Assembly (NCBI RefSeq): GCF_011742925.1
Contig: NZ_WAEL01000005.1
Location: 372,001-436,000 of the forward strand
Reading direction: 5' to 3'
Origin: Fibrivirga algicola
GTDB taxonomy: Bacteria; Bacteroidota; Bacteroidia; Cytophagales; Spirosomataceae
DNA: 64,000 nt
The notes under the pieces were generated by a model. That model did not search any database, had not been told where the DNA came from, and worked only from the letters and a program-made list of their open reading frames with translations. This document shows, in pieces, positions 52,806 through 62,481 of this stretch (position 1 is the first letter of the stretch; the number at the start of each line of letters is the position of its first letter). A program made the position numbers and the translations under genes.

Positions 52806-52887
52806 GAGTCGTAAATTTAGCGTTGCTACTACAGGCAATCAACGTCTAATACCCATAAAATGACATTAAAAATTGGCTAAAGGCGAT

Positions 52888-54267
52888 TCAACGGCCTCGT
52901 CCCTGAGCCATTACCCTCAGTGTCTGAGCAATAATCCACAAGTCAAGGGACAGGGAACGCCGCTTAGGGTAAATCAGGTCGAACTGCAGTCGTTCAACCA
53001 TTTCGTCAACACTGGCAGCGTACCCGAAGCGAATTTGCCCGATCGATGTGATACCAGGTTTTACCTTGAGCAGATCGGAATATTCGGGAGCAATTTCTAT
53101 GATCTTATCAATAAAGTACTGCCGTTCGGGGCGAGGGCCCACCACCGACATATGACCAAGCAGCACGTTTAGAAACTGAGGAATTTCGTCGATTCTAGTC
53201 TGCCTCATAAAGCGTCCCCAAGGTGTAATCCGGTTGTCGACATGCCCCATCGATAGAGATGGACCTGCCTTCTCAGCATCGACGTACATGCTCCTGAACT
53301 TGTAGATCATGAACGGTTTGCCCTTATGGCCAATGCGCTCCTGAAGGTAAAATACTGGTCCGGAAGACGTGAATTTAGTGATTAAGGCAACCAGGATAAA
53401 TATGGGTGATCCAATGAGCAAAACGCCTGTTGAGAAAGCGACATCGAACGAGCGTTTAAGAATTGCAATTCGAAAATCATCGAGCTCCTGCGAGGAGAGG
53501 TTTAGTACAGGTAAGAAATCGTGGTATTCGATAGAGGCACCTTTCGTGAGAAAGCCCCTAAAGTCGACCAGCAGCTTCACTTGAAAATCAAGAAACTCAG
53601 ATAGGTCAACGATGCCTTTTAATTGAGTATTATCGACGTAGGGTAAGCAGCAGTAAACGCAGTCGATCTTCTCACGGCGCACAAAGTCAGTCAAGTCCGT
53701 GTATGAACCTGTCAACTCTCCTTTATTTTGTTCGGTCGGCCAATCAAAATAGCCTTGGAACTTGAAGCCCATCTCAGGATGGACTTTGTAGAAATCTGTA
53801 ATCGTCTGCGCCAGCTTCCCGTAGCCAACTACTATAAATCTGCGGTTGTTATACCCCCGAGCGCGGTAACCCTGCAAAAAAAGAAGACCGCCTAGCCTAA
53901 ATAAGCCCCCACTAAGTATAAAGAGAACATAGGTATAAGCTAGTTGCCCTCTTGAAAAGTTAGCTTCTTGAACAAAGAACCAAAATAAGGCAATAATGGC
54001 TGCGTGTAACGTAGTGAGGTAAATCAGTTTCTTCAGCAAAGGAATTGCTTTGAATAACTGTCGCGGAAAAATGTAGGGGCGGGTCACCAGGATGATCAGC
54101 GCCCAAACTACGTTGGAAGCAATCCACAAAGACTGGTAGGAACCTTTAGTAGCACCATCTATCTCGCCAAACCTCAACCAATACGCGCCAGCGAAGGACG
54201 CGTTTAAGCACACGAAGTCAAAGAAGACGTGTAACGGGAAGAGAAGTATGGAATAACGGTGCCTCAT
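52888..54267 (-). CDS. polyprenyl glycosylphosphotransferase (WcaJ/WbaP-like)
   Basis: A 459-residue membrane enzyme. Four or five N-terminal helices, a Rossmann-like middle part (FIVVGYGKLAQTI), then a phosphoglycosyltransferase domain that begins KRSFDVAFS and includes ERIGHKGKPFMIYKFRSM and VGPRPE. It moves a sugar-1-phosphate onto undecaprenyl phosphate at the membrane to start exopolysaccharide or O-antigen synthesis. It is the first enzyme of the polysaccharide region that runs to the window end. Confidence 0.94.
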   Translation of the reverse strand: MRHRYSILLFPLHVFFDFVCLNASFAGAYWLRFGEIDGATKGSYQSLWIASNVVWALIILVTRPYIFPRQLFKAIPLLKKLIYLTTLHAAIIALFWFFVQEANFSRGQLAYTYVLFILSGGLFRLGGLLFLQGYRARGYNNRRFIVVGYGKLAQTITDFYKVHPEMGFKFQGYFDWPTEQNKGELTGSYTDLTDFVRREKIDCVYCCLPYVDNTQLKGIVDLSEFLDFQVKLLVDFRGFLTKGASIEYHDFLPVLNLSSQELDDFRIAILKRSFDVAFSTGVLLIGSPIFILVALITKFTSSGPVFYLQERIGHKGKPFMIYKFRSMYVDAEKAGPSLSMGHVDNRITPWGRFMRQTRIDEIPQFLNVLLGHMSVVGPRPERQYFIDKIIEIAPEYSDLLKVKPGITSIGQIRFGYAASVDEMVERLQFDLIYPKRRSLSLDLWIIAQTLRVMAQGRGR

Positions 54268-54421
54268 TCTTGCAGGCGACTATGAGTCAAGAGTTAAGGT
54301 AGGTTATCGCACAATACAACTAGCGGTCTTGTTAGGCAATGGCTTGCATGACTGTTACAAATATATTCGTTGTCAGGAAGAGTAGCACCATTGTGTACCG
54401 CTCGACTACTAGGCCAGGATA

Positions 54422-55942
54422 TTACCTGCGCCAACTCCGACGGATGCCGAGATAGATGCCTGTACTGGTTGAGTACAAGCCGCCTACATCGACGGCTACT
54501 CTGCCAATCAGCTCAGTGCCATCGATAACCGATCCTACACCACCCTGTGACTGGATAGCAGCGGCCACTTGAAAAAGGCCAGAGAACTGCGTGATTGATG
54601 GTACATAAGGAACATCGTAAAGGCCTAAATTATTGCTGTATGAAAGTTTGGTCAGGTACGTTGGCCCTTGCTTCAACCAGGATGCGCGGATTGGTAACGT
54701 ACCTGAAACGCCCAGATGCCAGGCCTGAACACGATTATTGGCGGTAAAACCACCAAACGAGGTACGTCCGTTACTATCATAAGCAGGATTGATGAACGGG
54801 GTACCAAGCGTTTGACGCTGATAGGCCCAGCCGTCCCGAAATTGGGCATTGTTAAAGTAGTTTACTTTACCCCGCCGCTGTGGATCTTCGATCACAAACT
54901 CAGGCCCTCCCTGATTGGTGGTGTTCAGGTATTCAAACAGAACAGTCTGAAAAAGTGCTTCAGGATTATGGTTTCTAAGCCTGATTCCATTCAGTCCATC
55001 GGCAATACTCGTCAAATAAAACAGGGCTCCTGAATCGAACGGGTTCTGTCGGTACAAAAACAGGGAGTGCCTTCTTAAATCAATATCCAATGCAAGATCG
55101 ATCGATCCCAGGTGGTTCCCAATCCGGTTAGTGATGTCGAAATCGGTTAAGTCAGTGCCTACTGGAATAATTGACTGACTACCAGTGCGTAATCCCGACA
55201 CAACTAGAAGGTAGTCGTGAAAACTGGCTGGTAGGCGTTCTGAAGTCACGATGCCGGTGCCTACCAGTTCGGGGCTTACACCACCCCAGACAACATCATG
55301 ATTGACACCTGCATAGGCCCTAAATGTACTCTGTGTTTTGCCAACCCGAAAGAACAGCGACTTCTGATGTAAAAAAGAATGCCGAACATAAGTGCCCCCT
55401 AACCAGCCATGGGCGAACGTACCCATTACCGATAGCCAGCCTTTTGTGAAGCCGATTGGCGTAAACCTGGGAATGCCGATTTGAATCTTGGGCACAGGTA
55501 GCGCATTACCCGACCAACTGTACGAGCCTGAGGTCAGCAAGGTATCGACTAGTCCAAACACCTCGCGTCGTCTACCTGCATACGCTTCTAAAATACCGTA
55601 TCGGGCTTTTATGTAGGCTTGTTGCAGCAATACAACCTGTGTAGGGGGGAAGTTGGTATTTGTGGAGCCATTGGCAACCAGGTCGGCTCCGTAACCGATG
55701 TCGAACCGGCGTCTTGTCGTATCGTACTCGCTGCTAAATCCGGCTCGTAGGGTAGCAGAAGGGGCGTTGTAGGGGACAGAGCCATATTGGTTAGTCCGTA
55801 GCCAAAACGGCGTTTTAGAGGAGGCTGATAAAATGGCACCTGCCTCCAACTGATATGAGTTAGGTGTCCTGACGGCTGGTGCCTGCGCAATAACCGGTGA
55901 ACTTCCGAGAAGTAGTAAGGCTGAATAAATATATTGTTTCAC
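54422..55942 (-). CDS. Wzi-like capsule assembly outer-membrane protein
   Basis: A 506-residue predicted outer-membrane beta-barrel with a signal peptide (QYIYSALLLLGSSPVIAQ). No ATG is available near the start; a GTG at 55942 gives the neatest signal peptide, and a TTG at 55972 is the other choice. Motifs such as SKTPFWLRTNQYG, VLLQQAYIKARYG and GGLFQ-type strands match the Bacteroidota Wzi family. Wzi anchors capsule or exopolysaccharide on the cell surface. It lies between the priming enzyme and the repeat solenoid protein. Confidence 0.8.
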   Translation of the reverse strand: MKQYIYSALLLLGSSPVIAQAPAVRTPNSYQLEAGAILSASSKTPFWLRTNQYGSVPYNAPSATLRAGFSSEYDTTRRRFDIGYGADLVANGSTNTNFPPTQVVLLQQAYIKARYGILEAYAGRRREVFGLVDTLLTSGSYSWSGNALPVPKIQIGIPRFTPIGFTKGWLSVMGTFAHGWLGGTYVRHSFLHQKSLFFRVGKTQSTFRAYAGVNHDVVWGGVSPELVGTGIVTSERLPASFHDYLLVVSGLRTGSQSIIPVGTDLTDFDITNRIGNHLGSIDLALDIDLRRHSLFLYRQNPFDSGALFYLTSIADGLNGIRLRNHNPEALFQTVLFEYLNTTNQGGPEFVIEDPQRRGKVNYFNNAQFRDGWAYQRQTLGTPFINPAYDSNGRTSFGGFTANNRVQAWHLGVSGTLPIRASWLKQGPTYLTKLSYSNNLGLYDVPYVPSITQFSGLFQVAAAIQSQGGVGSVIDGTELIGRVAVDVGGLYSTSTGIYLGIRRSWRR

Positions 55943-56051
55943 CAGAGATAGCTGATAAGAAACAGTGTGCAATCTGTCCGGTACAAATCTAAACGTACCT
56001 AACCATCACCTGCTTTCGACGAGTAAAGGTAGTTAGCAATTAGGCGATACT

Positions 56052-56079
56052 AAAAAAGCCACCCCGGTAAAGAGGTGGC
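56052..56079 (-). terminator. intrinsic terminator of the solenoid protein gene
   Basis: On the minus strand GCCACCTC pairs with GGGGTGGC (one G-T), followed by six T. Confidence 0.85.
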
Positions 56080-56122
56080 CTCGACGAGTCAACGGCTCGT
56101 TCGTTAGATTCGTATGCGCAAA

Positions 56123-57808
56123 TTAGCGACGGGTATTTAGGCGAAGTTGTTGCTTAATCCGTTTGTTCTCTGCTTTAAGAGCCTGTGTCTCTTTCTTGAG
56201 TTCAATCATATAGAGCGTCAGTTCTTCAATTTTCTCGAGCAGTTTAGCGTCCATCTTACCTACATCGACTCCGTCGCGAACGACCTCCACTGCTGACGGT
56301 ACACCTGGCAAGTGGCCGTGCTGTTTAATGTGCTGCTCAACTTGGCGTAACGACCGTAGGTTGTATGACTTCTCAAATACCTTGTCTGACCACTCACTCG
56401 TGTTGGCTACGGCTACTTTTACTTTCTCCGTCAGGATACCTTCACTCACGAAGAGCCGGTAACCCGCTGGTGTCTTATCAATGCCCTGGCCAATAATAAC
56501 GCCACCCGTATTGGTATTGACAAGATTAATACCGGATGATTGCCAATTGGCATCAGCAGCTTCAGTGCCAAGGCGGGCTGAACTGGTTGTACTGCCCAAA
56601 ACAACATCGCCATTTGCATTGACTGTCAGAAACTTATTTGTGCTGAGTACCGTAGCCGGGCTGCTACTTTTCAGATTCGTCAGCCGCAAACCTGATGTAT
56701 TGGTTGTAGAACTTACAATTTCTAGTTTAGCAGCCGGTGCCGACGTACCGATACCGACATTAGCGTTGGCCCCTAAAACTATACTATTACTTTGGCTCAC
56801 CCTGGCACGTGCTCCAATTGCTGTAACATTAACCAAATTAGGGGTTGCTGGCGTTACGTCGGCGGCGAAACCAATAAAAACATTCTCATCGCCTCTGCTT
56901 TCTACTCCGGCATAGCGGCCAATGGCAGCATTATGAATGCCAGATGCATTGCGTAACAACGATCCGTCACCAATGGCCGTATTACCAATGCCTCCTACAT
57001 TACTACTACCTGAACTATTACCTATAAATAAATTATAACTACCTTGTGAATTACTAAGGCCTGCCTGTTGTCCCATAAAAAGGTTACCTAAACCAGTAGT
57101 ATTATTTACACCTGTATAATACCCTATAAACACATTGTTGCTACCAGATTGATTGCTTCGGCCGGCTTCATAACCAATAAATGTATTTGAAGAGCCTATA
57201 TTACTAATACCAGTGTTGGCACCAACGAAAGTGTTTTGCGAGGCGGATCCACTTGCAGTACCGGATAACGAACCTAAATATGTGTTTCCTGTACCGGTTG
57301 AGTTATTGCTTCCGGCATCAGCGCCCATGAAAGTATTATTACTACCTTGCGTGTTCCCATATCCTGAACCAGTGCCAAAAAAGGCATTATTGTTACCTTG
57401 TGAATTGAAGTAACCTGCATTATACCCTGCGAAGGAATTATTATAACCGATATCGTTAGTATACCCAGCGTTAGCGCCCAAAAAAGTGTTATTGTTACCG
57501 CTAGAAGTATTATATCCTGACGAGTAACCTAAAAAAGCGTTGTTTTGACCAGATGAATTTCGGTTGCCAGCTCCTGCTCCAACGAAGGCATTTTGGGTAC
57601 CTGCCATATTTTGAATACCTGCTCCTCGGCCAATCATTAAGTTACTAGCACCGCTCATATTAATATTACCTGCTCCTACTCCCACTAGGGTATTATCAGA
57701 TCCTGGAGTTAATGAGGAAGGGGCGGTAGATACATAGTTGGTCTGGGCATTGACATTAAGGGTTAAGACCGAAAATGACCCTAAAGTGAATAGTAGAAAT
57801 TTCCACAT
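56123..57808 (-). CDS. secreted Asn/Gly-rich repeat solenoid with endosialidase-chaperone-like end
   Basis: A 561-residue exported protein with a signal peptide (to about residue 22, NVNAQT). Residues about 35-330 contain roughly 14 to 16 repeats of 16-18 residues with the pattern NNxFIGxxAGxxN, like the beta-roll head of trimeric adhesins. After a stalk (GIGTSAPAAKLEI), the C-terminal part (about 440-561) has SEGILTEKVKVAV, LPGVPSAVEV and a long helix (EELTLYMIELKKETQALKAE) that resembles the tail-fiber/Peptidase S74 chaperone type. It may be a surface adhesin or matrix protein that trimerises; the function is inferred. Lower GC and Asn-rich codons mark the repeat part. Confidence 0.8.
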   Translation of the reverse strand: MWKFLLFTLGSFSVLTLNVNAQTNYVSTAPSSLTPGSDNTLVGVGAGNINMSGASNLMIGRGAGIQNMAGTQNAFVGAGAGNRNSSGQNNAFLGYSSGYNTSSGNNNTFLGANAGYTNDIGYNNSFAGYNAGYFNSQGNNNAFFGTGSGYGNTQGSNNTFMGADAGSNNSTGTGNTYLGSLSGTASGSASQNTFVGANTGISNIGSSNTFIGYEAGRSNQSGSNNVFIGYYTGVNNTTGLGNLFMGQQAGLSNSQGSYNLFIGNSSGSSNVGGIGNTAIGDGSLLRNASGIHNAAIGRYAGVESRGDENVFIGFAADVTPATPNLVNVTAIGARARVSQSNSIVLGANANVGIGTSAPAAKLEIVSSTTNTSGLRLTNLKSSSPATVLSTNKFLTVNANGDVVLGSTTSSARLGTEAADANWQSSGINLVNTNTGGVIIGQGIDKTPAGYRLFVSEGILTEKVKVAVANTSEWSDKVFEKSYNLRSLRQVEQHIKQHGHLPGVPSAVEVVRDGVDVGKMDAKLLEKIEELTLYMIELKKETQALKAENKRIKQQLRLNTRR

Positions 57809-57906
57809 GGTTTCAATTAATTTAAATAAGTAGTATATAGATCAACAGAACGGCAGCATCTACTTGAGGATGTTGACGGGTGCTAAGTGTAAGTAGAGCA
57901 AAGGCA

Positions 57907-58827
57907 CTACTTTTCATGTATTTGTGTCCAAAATGACTTATGCATGCTAAGTGACCTACTGACCGTAAGTGGCAACACAGTGTACTTCGTACCAATCTTG
58001 TAGCCAAGATACTTCATAAGCACGCGTAAGATCTGTACAGGTATCAGTAAGCTGTGACCTTGCTTAATTAAATATTGGCTCTCATTTATAACATAACGAT
58101 ATCCCCCTGATTCTGCTTTTTCGTAATGACATAGTACATGTTGTTGCTGCTTATGAAAAACTCCTATATCAAAGTATCTACTGAATTCTTGTAATATTGA
58201 GTAATCATGTGAGTGATAGACCTTAGCTTCGGCGCAGTAGACGAGCGAATAACCTTGCAATATTAGTCTTGCTGCAACTGAAACTTCCTCGCCAAGAATT
58301 GTGTGTTCAGGGAATCCTCCATGCTGTAGTAGTAATTCTTTCTTGTAAGCAGCAAAGGAGTTAGAGGAAGAACAGGTCGTAATACCAAGTGTAGGAATCA
58401 TTGCCTTGTTTTTAACTATACTTTCTGAAGAGTAGTTAATTAATCTAGCAGCAGCACCGAATATACCCGTATTAGGATATGGAATTTGTCTACCATAAGC
58501 CATCCCTGCGCAATCTGTTTTGACTAATGAATCATAGAGTAGTCTTAGTGAATGACAATCATAAGGAATAGCGTCCTGAGTCAGAAACATGACTATTTCA
58601 TGACTAGCAAGATTTATGCCAATATTCCTTGTTGCTCCATGATTGAATGAGGACTTACTAATTGAAGTATAAGGAACGTTATTTAAGTTTAGTATTTCCC
58701 TAGTGTTATCAGTAGACTCTGAGTCAAGAATGATTAGTTCCAAAGGTATAGTCTGCTGTTGAAGAGACAGTAACAATCTGGGTAAATACTCAGATGCATT
58801 ATACGTAGGAATTACGACTGATACCAT
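57907..58827 (-). CDS. family 2 glycosyltransferase, rhamnosyltransferase-like
   Basis: A 306-residue GT-A enzyme. VSVVIPTYNASEYL and LDSESTDNT open the fold. FNHGATRNIG and FLTQDAIP are typical of dTDP-rhamnose rhamnosyltransferases. It has no membrane helices. It belongs to the AT-rich polysaccharide cluster. Confidence 0.9.
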   Translation of the reverse strand: MVSVVIPTYNASEYLPRLLLSLQQQTIPLELIILDSESTDNTREILNLNNVPYTSISKSSFNHGATRNIGINLASHEIVMFLTQDAIPYDCHSLRLLYDSLVKTDCAGMAYGRQIPYPNTGIFGAAARLINYSSESIVKNKAMIPTLGITTCSSSNSFAAYKKELLLQHGGFPEHTILGEEVSVAARLILQGYSLVYCAEAKVYHSHDYSILQEFSRYFDIGVFHKQQQHVLCHYEKAESGGYRYVINESQYLIKQGHSLLIPVQILRVLMKYLGYKIGTKYTVLPLTVSRSLSMHKSFWTQIHEK

Positions 58828-58913
58828 TTTAGATACAATATGTTAAGAGGTAAACTAACTGCGAATATAATAATCTGAACACATTACGAAGTATTGAGGT
58901 ATAATCTACTAGA

Positions 58914-59633
58914 TTACTTAACTAAATTTGATATATATAAATTGCGGTATACAATATACCATAATATTATAACTCTATTTAAAAAACGCTTATAAAAAGG
59001 ATTTGTTGATATTTCTCCTGTTGGTGATACATTGTTACCATGACGAACATAGTCAATGAGAGGAAGATCTATAAAATTTACTGAGCCCTTTAACTCAACC
59101 AGCAAGCCAATCCACCAATCATGCATATGTATATGTTTAGGAAAGGGCAACACATATTCTAAGATTTCTCTACGAAAAGCCATACAACACCCTATGTATG
59201 AGTTTTTATAAAGATTGTGCATAAAACCTGGACGACTTTTTCGAAATGAAAAAAAAGAAGCTATTATTTGCTTTAAATTTTGGTCTACAATACGACAATC
59301 ACTAAGAACAAGATCAGCAAGATTTAACCTCTCGCTCATCACTTTCACTTTATCCGGCCTCCAGATATCGTCTTGGTCAGATAAAAATATGAAGTTACCG
59401 CTAGCTTCATTAAGAGCGTTCTGAAAATTTCCAACGGGACCTTTTAAGCCATTATTAGTTATTACCTTAATACGTCCATCTCTAAACGAACCAACTATAC
59501 TTAGAGTATTATCCGTCGAGCCATCATCAGAGATAATTAACTCATCATCAATTTCTAATTGAATGAGGATTGAGTCTATTTGTCGTTTAATGCTTTGCTC
59601 GCCATTGTAACAAGCCATGCAGACACTTATCAT
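58914..59633 (-). CDS. family 2 glycosyltransferase, WapR-like
   Basis: A 239-residue GT-A enzyme starting ISVCMACYNGEQSI, with ISDDGSTDNT and FLSDQDDIW; DQDDIW is common in alpha-1,3-rhamnosyltransferases and related enzymes. It has its own promoter about 120 bases upstream. The acceptor is not known. Confidence 0.9.
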   Translation of the reverse strand: MISVCMACYNGEQSIKRQIDSILIQLEIDDELIISDDGSTDNTLSIVGSFRDGRIKVITNNGLKGPVGNFQNALNEASGNFIFLSDQDDIWRPDKVKVMSERLNLADLVLSDCRIVDQNLKQIIASFFSFRKSRPGFMHNLYKNSYIGCCMAFRREILEYVLPFPKHIHMHDWWIGLLVELKGSVNFIDLPLIDYVRHGNNVSPTGEISTNPFYKRFLNRVIILWYIVYRNLYISNLVK

Positions 59634-59980
59634 TTGATTCAGATTTAATGTAAAAACGATAGTCTAAGTTGTATTAAATCCATATGTAACTAAATAAGGC
59701 ATAAAATATTGAAGTGTAAATGTACTGGTAAAATTAAAAATTATTGATTTGCTATGCACAAATATATGATCAGTTTAATTTAACAACAAAGCTGAGATGA
59801 TTCATTGAAACTTAGTAGTACATTCTATTGACTACGAGGGTTAGTGGTTCAAGCGTTCAACAGTTCAAATATCCATCATATCCTACTTGATACAAATATA
59901 ATAAGTAAATGGCCAGACCAAAAAATACAAAATAATCTGTCATTTAGAAGATAAAATACATTTATTGGCGTTAGCACAAA
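59634..59980. other. AT-rich spacer
   Basis: 347 bases without a gene. It holds the promoter at 59759-59790 and otherwise nothing recognisable. Confidence 0.5.
59759..59790 (-). promoter_or_regulatory. full Bacteroidota promoter of the WapR-like gene
   Basis: On the minus strand TTTG (59790-59787), a 20-base spacer and TATATTTG (59766-59759) fit the TTTG-N19-21-TAnnTTTG consensus closely. Confidence 0.75.
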
Positions 59981-60727
59981 TTAAATTATAGTAACTGTAA
60001 AAGTAAATATATCTTTTAAATATGATCTTATTTCTTTTTGAAAATAATAAACTCGAAGTAAGCTAGATAATAACTTTTGATTGTAACCTTTACCTAAAAA
60101 TTTTTCTCTTATCAAATTAGTTTCAACTAAGGAAATTTTCATTTGGCTACTAATGCCATTTGATTTACATCTGGCTAAAGTTAATGGTACATACAAGAAT
60201 GAATAACCATTTACGAAAATTTTAAGATTTAGTTCGTAATCTGCAATTGCTTTGTACGAAACATCGTACTTAAAAGCATGAAATAATATTCTTTTATAGA
60301 ATGTTGCTTGGTGATGTACGGTGTTTTGTAGCCATATACGATTGTTTAAAAAAGATCGTACATGATGGCCCGTATCAAAAATAATATCCCCACATACCAT
60401 TAAATAAGGATAGCGTAGGTATGGTTTTATATTAAGTAAAGCATCATCTTCAAGTATGTCATCGGCACCTAAAAAGTATATCCACTCTCCTGATGCTTTA
60501 GATAAACCCTTGTTCATTGCATCATATATACCATTATCAGGTTCGCTTACCCAATAGCTTATTTTATCGCAATACTTATTAATAATATTTATAGTTTCAT
60601 CGTTACTACCCCCATCAATAATTATGTAATCGAATTGCAGCTTTTGATTTATAACGCTGATAATAGACTTCTCAAGTGTTTTCCCAGCTTGATAAGTGAC
60701 AGTAATAATACTTATTAAGGGATTCAT
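59981..60727 (-). CDS. family 2 glycosyltransferase
   Basis: A 248-residue GT-A enzyme with LISIITVTYQAGKTL, IDGGSNDETI and EPDNGIYDAMNKGLSKA, the common pattern of small GT2 enzymes of exopolysaccharide loci. It resembles the enzyme at 62482 on the plus strand in motifs. The ATG at 60727 is used; an upstream TTG at 60742 is possible. Confidence 0.9.
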   Translation of the reverse strand: MNPLISIITVTYQAGKTLEKSIISVINQKLQFDYIIIDGGSNDETINIINKYCDKISYWVSEPDNGIYDAMNKGLSKASGEWIYFLGADDILEDDALLNIKPYLRYPYLMVCGDIIFDTGHHVRSFLNNRIWLQNTVHHQATFYKRILFHAFKYDVSYKAIADYELNLKIFVNGYSFLYVPLTLARCKSNGISSQMKISLVETNLIREKFLGKGYNQKLLSSLLRVYYFQKEIRSYLKDIFTFTVTII

Positions 60728-60742
60728 TTTAATTATTGTCAA

Positions 60743-61055
60743 GTTGATTATTCCAGATCTTAACTGAAACGTAGATTTTAAGTTCGAAAGTAATTAGAAC
60801 TGTTAAGATACCACTTTGAATTGAGATATGTTATCTAATAATAAAGAATAAATCTTTGAATTGTTTAATATCAACCTCATAGATCGTATTGCTAAAAATA
60901 TTTAGATGTTGAGTATCTACAATTTTATACAAGGTTACAAAGAGATTTAATTTGTAGTTTGGGATATAACAGTGCCACTATCACTATATTTCAGCATTAC
61001 TTATACGAAGCCAATACATTCAGTAAAATATTGAGAATTGTCACTACAAAGGATA
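60743..61055. other. AT-rich spacer, nothing recognised
   Basis: 313 bases without a gene, clear promoter box or terminator. Confidence 0.5.
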
Positions 61056-61931
61056 TTATGATTTAAATTTCCCTAATTTTTCAAAATAAGCATCAATAAC
61101 TCCTCTATATAATAGCCTTAGCCGATTAAATTTGTCATCCTCAAAAAAAAAGGATTTTATCCATTCTTTAGTTATGAGGGTAATAGCTTTGAAACGAAAC
61201 TCAGGATATAGTTTAGCCAAGACTAGCCCATTTCTAACCATATAGTAGCCACGAATAGGTGTATGAGATATGAAAATAAAGGTACCCCAACCTACAGATT
61301 TACGTTTACCCAAATTATGTTTAAGTTGAACACTATTTAGCTGAATTATCTTATATCCCAAGCGGTTCAATCTCAATCCATATTCATGATCTACATGATC
61401 AATGAAAAAGTCCTCCCGAAATGGCCCTGCTATTTTGTACGCTTGTAGATTGAGTATATTGCCAGAAGTCATTGTGTAAAGGACATTCAACTCACTTATT
61501 TTCTGCTCAATACCTGAATGTATACCCGACACAAGACCTATTTTGTAATTGTTTGTCTTTGCAACTAATACCATACTTTGTAATGAATTAGGGGGTAAAT
61601 AAGTATCATCGTCCATTGTAAGTAAGAATTCAAAGCCATTGTCAATAGCTAGACGCGCAGCTATATTTAGCGCAGCAGCTACCCCTCGGTTTCCCCCGTT
61701 ACATACGTATTGTACATTGGGCCACTTAGTCAATTCAGAAATGAGAATTGTGTCCGGGAATTCAGAATTATCTATAAGATACACTTGTTCGACTTGATTC
61801 TGGTATGACGCTATTGCGTCTACACAAGAGGGTAAGCTATTGTAAAGTGTTACACTAGCTGCAACTCGAGCTTCAGCCTCCGAAGGCAAAGACAACATAT
61901 GTCTGTAGTTTAGATAGTCTAGTAAAAGCAT
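61056..61931 (-). CDS. family 2 glycosyltransferase, rhamnosyltransferase-like (WbbL/RfbF type)
   Basis: A 291-residue GT2 enzyme with VAASVTLYNS near the start, VYLIDNSEF, CNGGNRGVAAALN and LTMDDDTYLPP, the layout of bacterial rhamnosyltransferases. HVDHEYGLRLNRLGY follows. The frame extends to a TTG at 61943; the ATG at 61931 is chosen. Confidence 0.88.
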   Translation of the reverse strand: MLLLDYLNYRHMLSLPSEAEARVAASVTLYNSLPSCVDAIASYQNQVEQVYLIDNSEFPDTILISELTKWPNVQYVCNGGNRGVAAALNIAARLAIDNGFEFLLTMDDDTYLPPNSLQSMVLVAKTNNYKIGLVSGIHSGIEQKISELNVLYTMTSGNILNLQAYKIAGPFREDFFIDHVDHEYGLRLNRLGYKIIQLNSVQLKHNLGKRKSVGWGTFIFISHTPIRGYYMVRNGLVLAKLYPEFRFKAITLITKEWIKSFFFEDDKFNRLRLLYRGVIDAYFEKLGKFKS

Positions 61932-62025
61932 CAAACAATTCAAACTACTTAGTTAGCTCACTTACTAACTTGCGTAACTTAATTGATATTTATATAACAT
62001 ACTTTCAGAGTAATGTTCTACAGTA

Positions 62026-62033
62026 CAAAGATA
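62026..62033 (-). promoter_or_regulatory. candidate -7 box for the WbbL-like gene
   Basis: On the minus strand TATCTTTG fits TAnnTTTG, about 95 bases before the start at 61931. Confidence 0.45.
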
Positions 62034-62041
62034 ACAAAACA

Positions 62042-62049
62042 TATATTTG
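62042..62049 (+). promoter_or_regulatory. candidate -7 box for a short transcript
   Basis: TATATTTG fits TAnnTTTG; the next downstream feature is the terminator at 62109, not a gene. Confidence 0.45.
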
Positions 62050-62055
62050 TGGTTG

Positions 62056-62146
62056 GAAATTGTGTTTTATTGAGAATTGAACTATGTTGAGCGTATTTAT
62101 AATTAAATAAATGTAGCTTTTTTTTAGAATAAAAAAAGCTACATTT
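62056..62146 (+). ncRNA. candidate small RNA of about 90 bases
   Basis: A promoter box (62042-62049) and a strong terminator (62109-62146) bracket a short region with no open frame. The start point is inferred from the box. No known RNA family is recognised. It could instead be a leftover of a lost gene. Confidence 0.35.
62109..62146. terminator. strong bidirectional hairpin terminator in a divergent spacer
   Basis: A perfect 16-base stem (AAATGTAGC plus T-run against A-run plus GCTACATTT) with a 6-base loop. It lies between two divergent genes, where no terminator is expected. Confidence 0.85.
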
Positions 62147-62481
62147 ACGATGATAATAACATATTTATTTTTACTTATTACAGTGTTAGGTGATTTATAC
62201 TAAAAGGCGTGTGATGCATTTATAATAAATGTTATGTATTCATGCTAGTCTCATGTGGATAGAAATAAGCAAGAAAATTTTATAAGTTTGTCATTGACTT
62301 ATGAAATGATGTCTGCTGATATTCCTTCAATTAGCATATCTCTCATGACGTTCATAGAGTAATGCTAAACATGTTATTATGACCTTACCTTTATGGAAGT
62401 AAAGTGGAGAAAACGTAATGTAGGCTCTGTTCAGCCATCCGGTCTAATTACTTAATTGATTGATTTGTTAATTTAAACCAC

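Larger units (their letters stand above)
61944..62481. other. 538-base spacer between divergent glycosyltransferase genes
   Basis: It holds a pair of divergent -7 boxes (62026-62033 minus, 62042-62049 plus) and a strong terminator hairpin at 62109-62146. The rest (62150-62481) shows no gene, and no exact TAnnTTTG box before 62482. Confidence 0.55.

Noticed and set aside
57000-57750. Repeated DNA that could look like a CRISPR array
   Set aside because: The repeats are coding, vary in sequence and length and translate to NNxFIGxxAG units; there are no uniform repeats with unique spacers.
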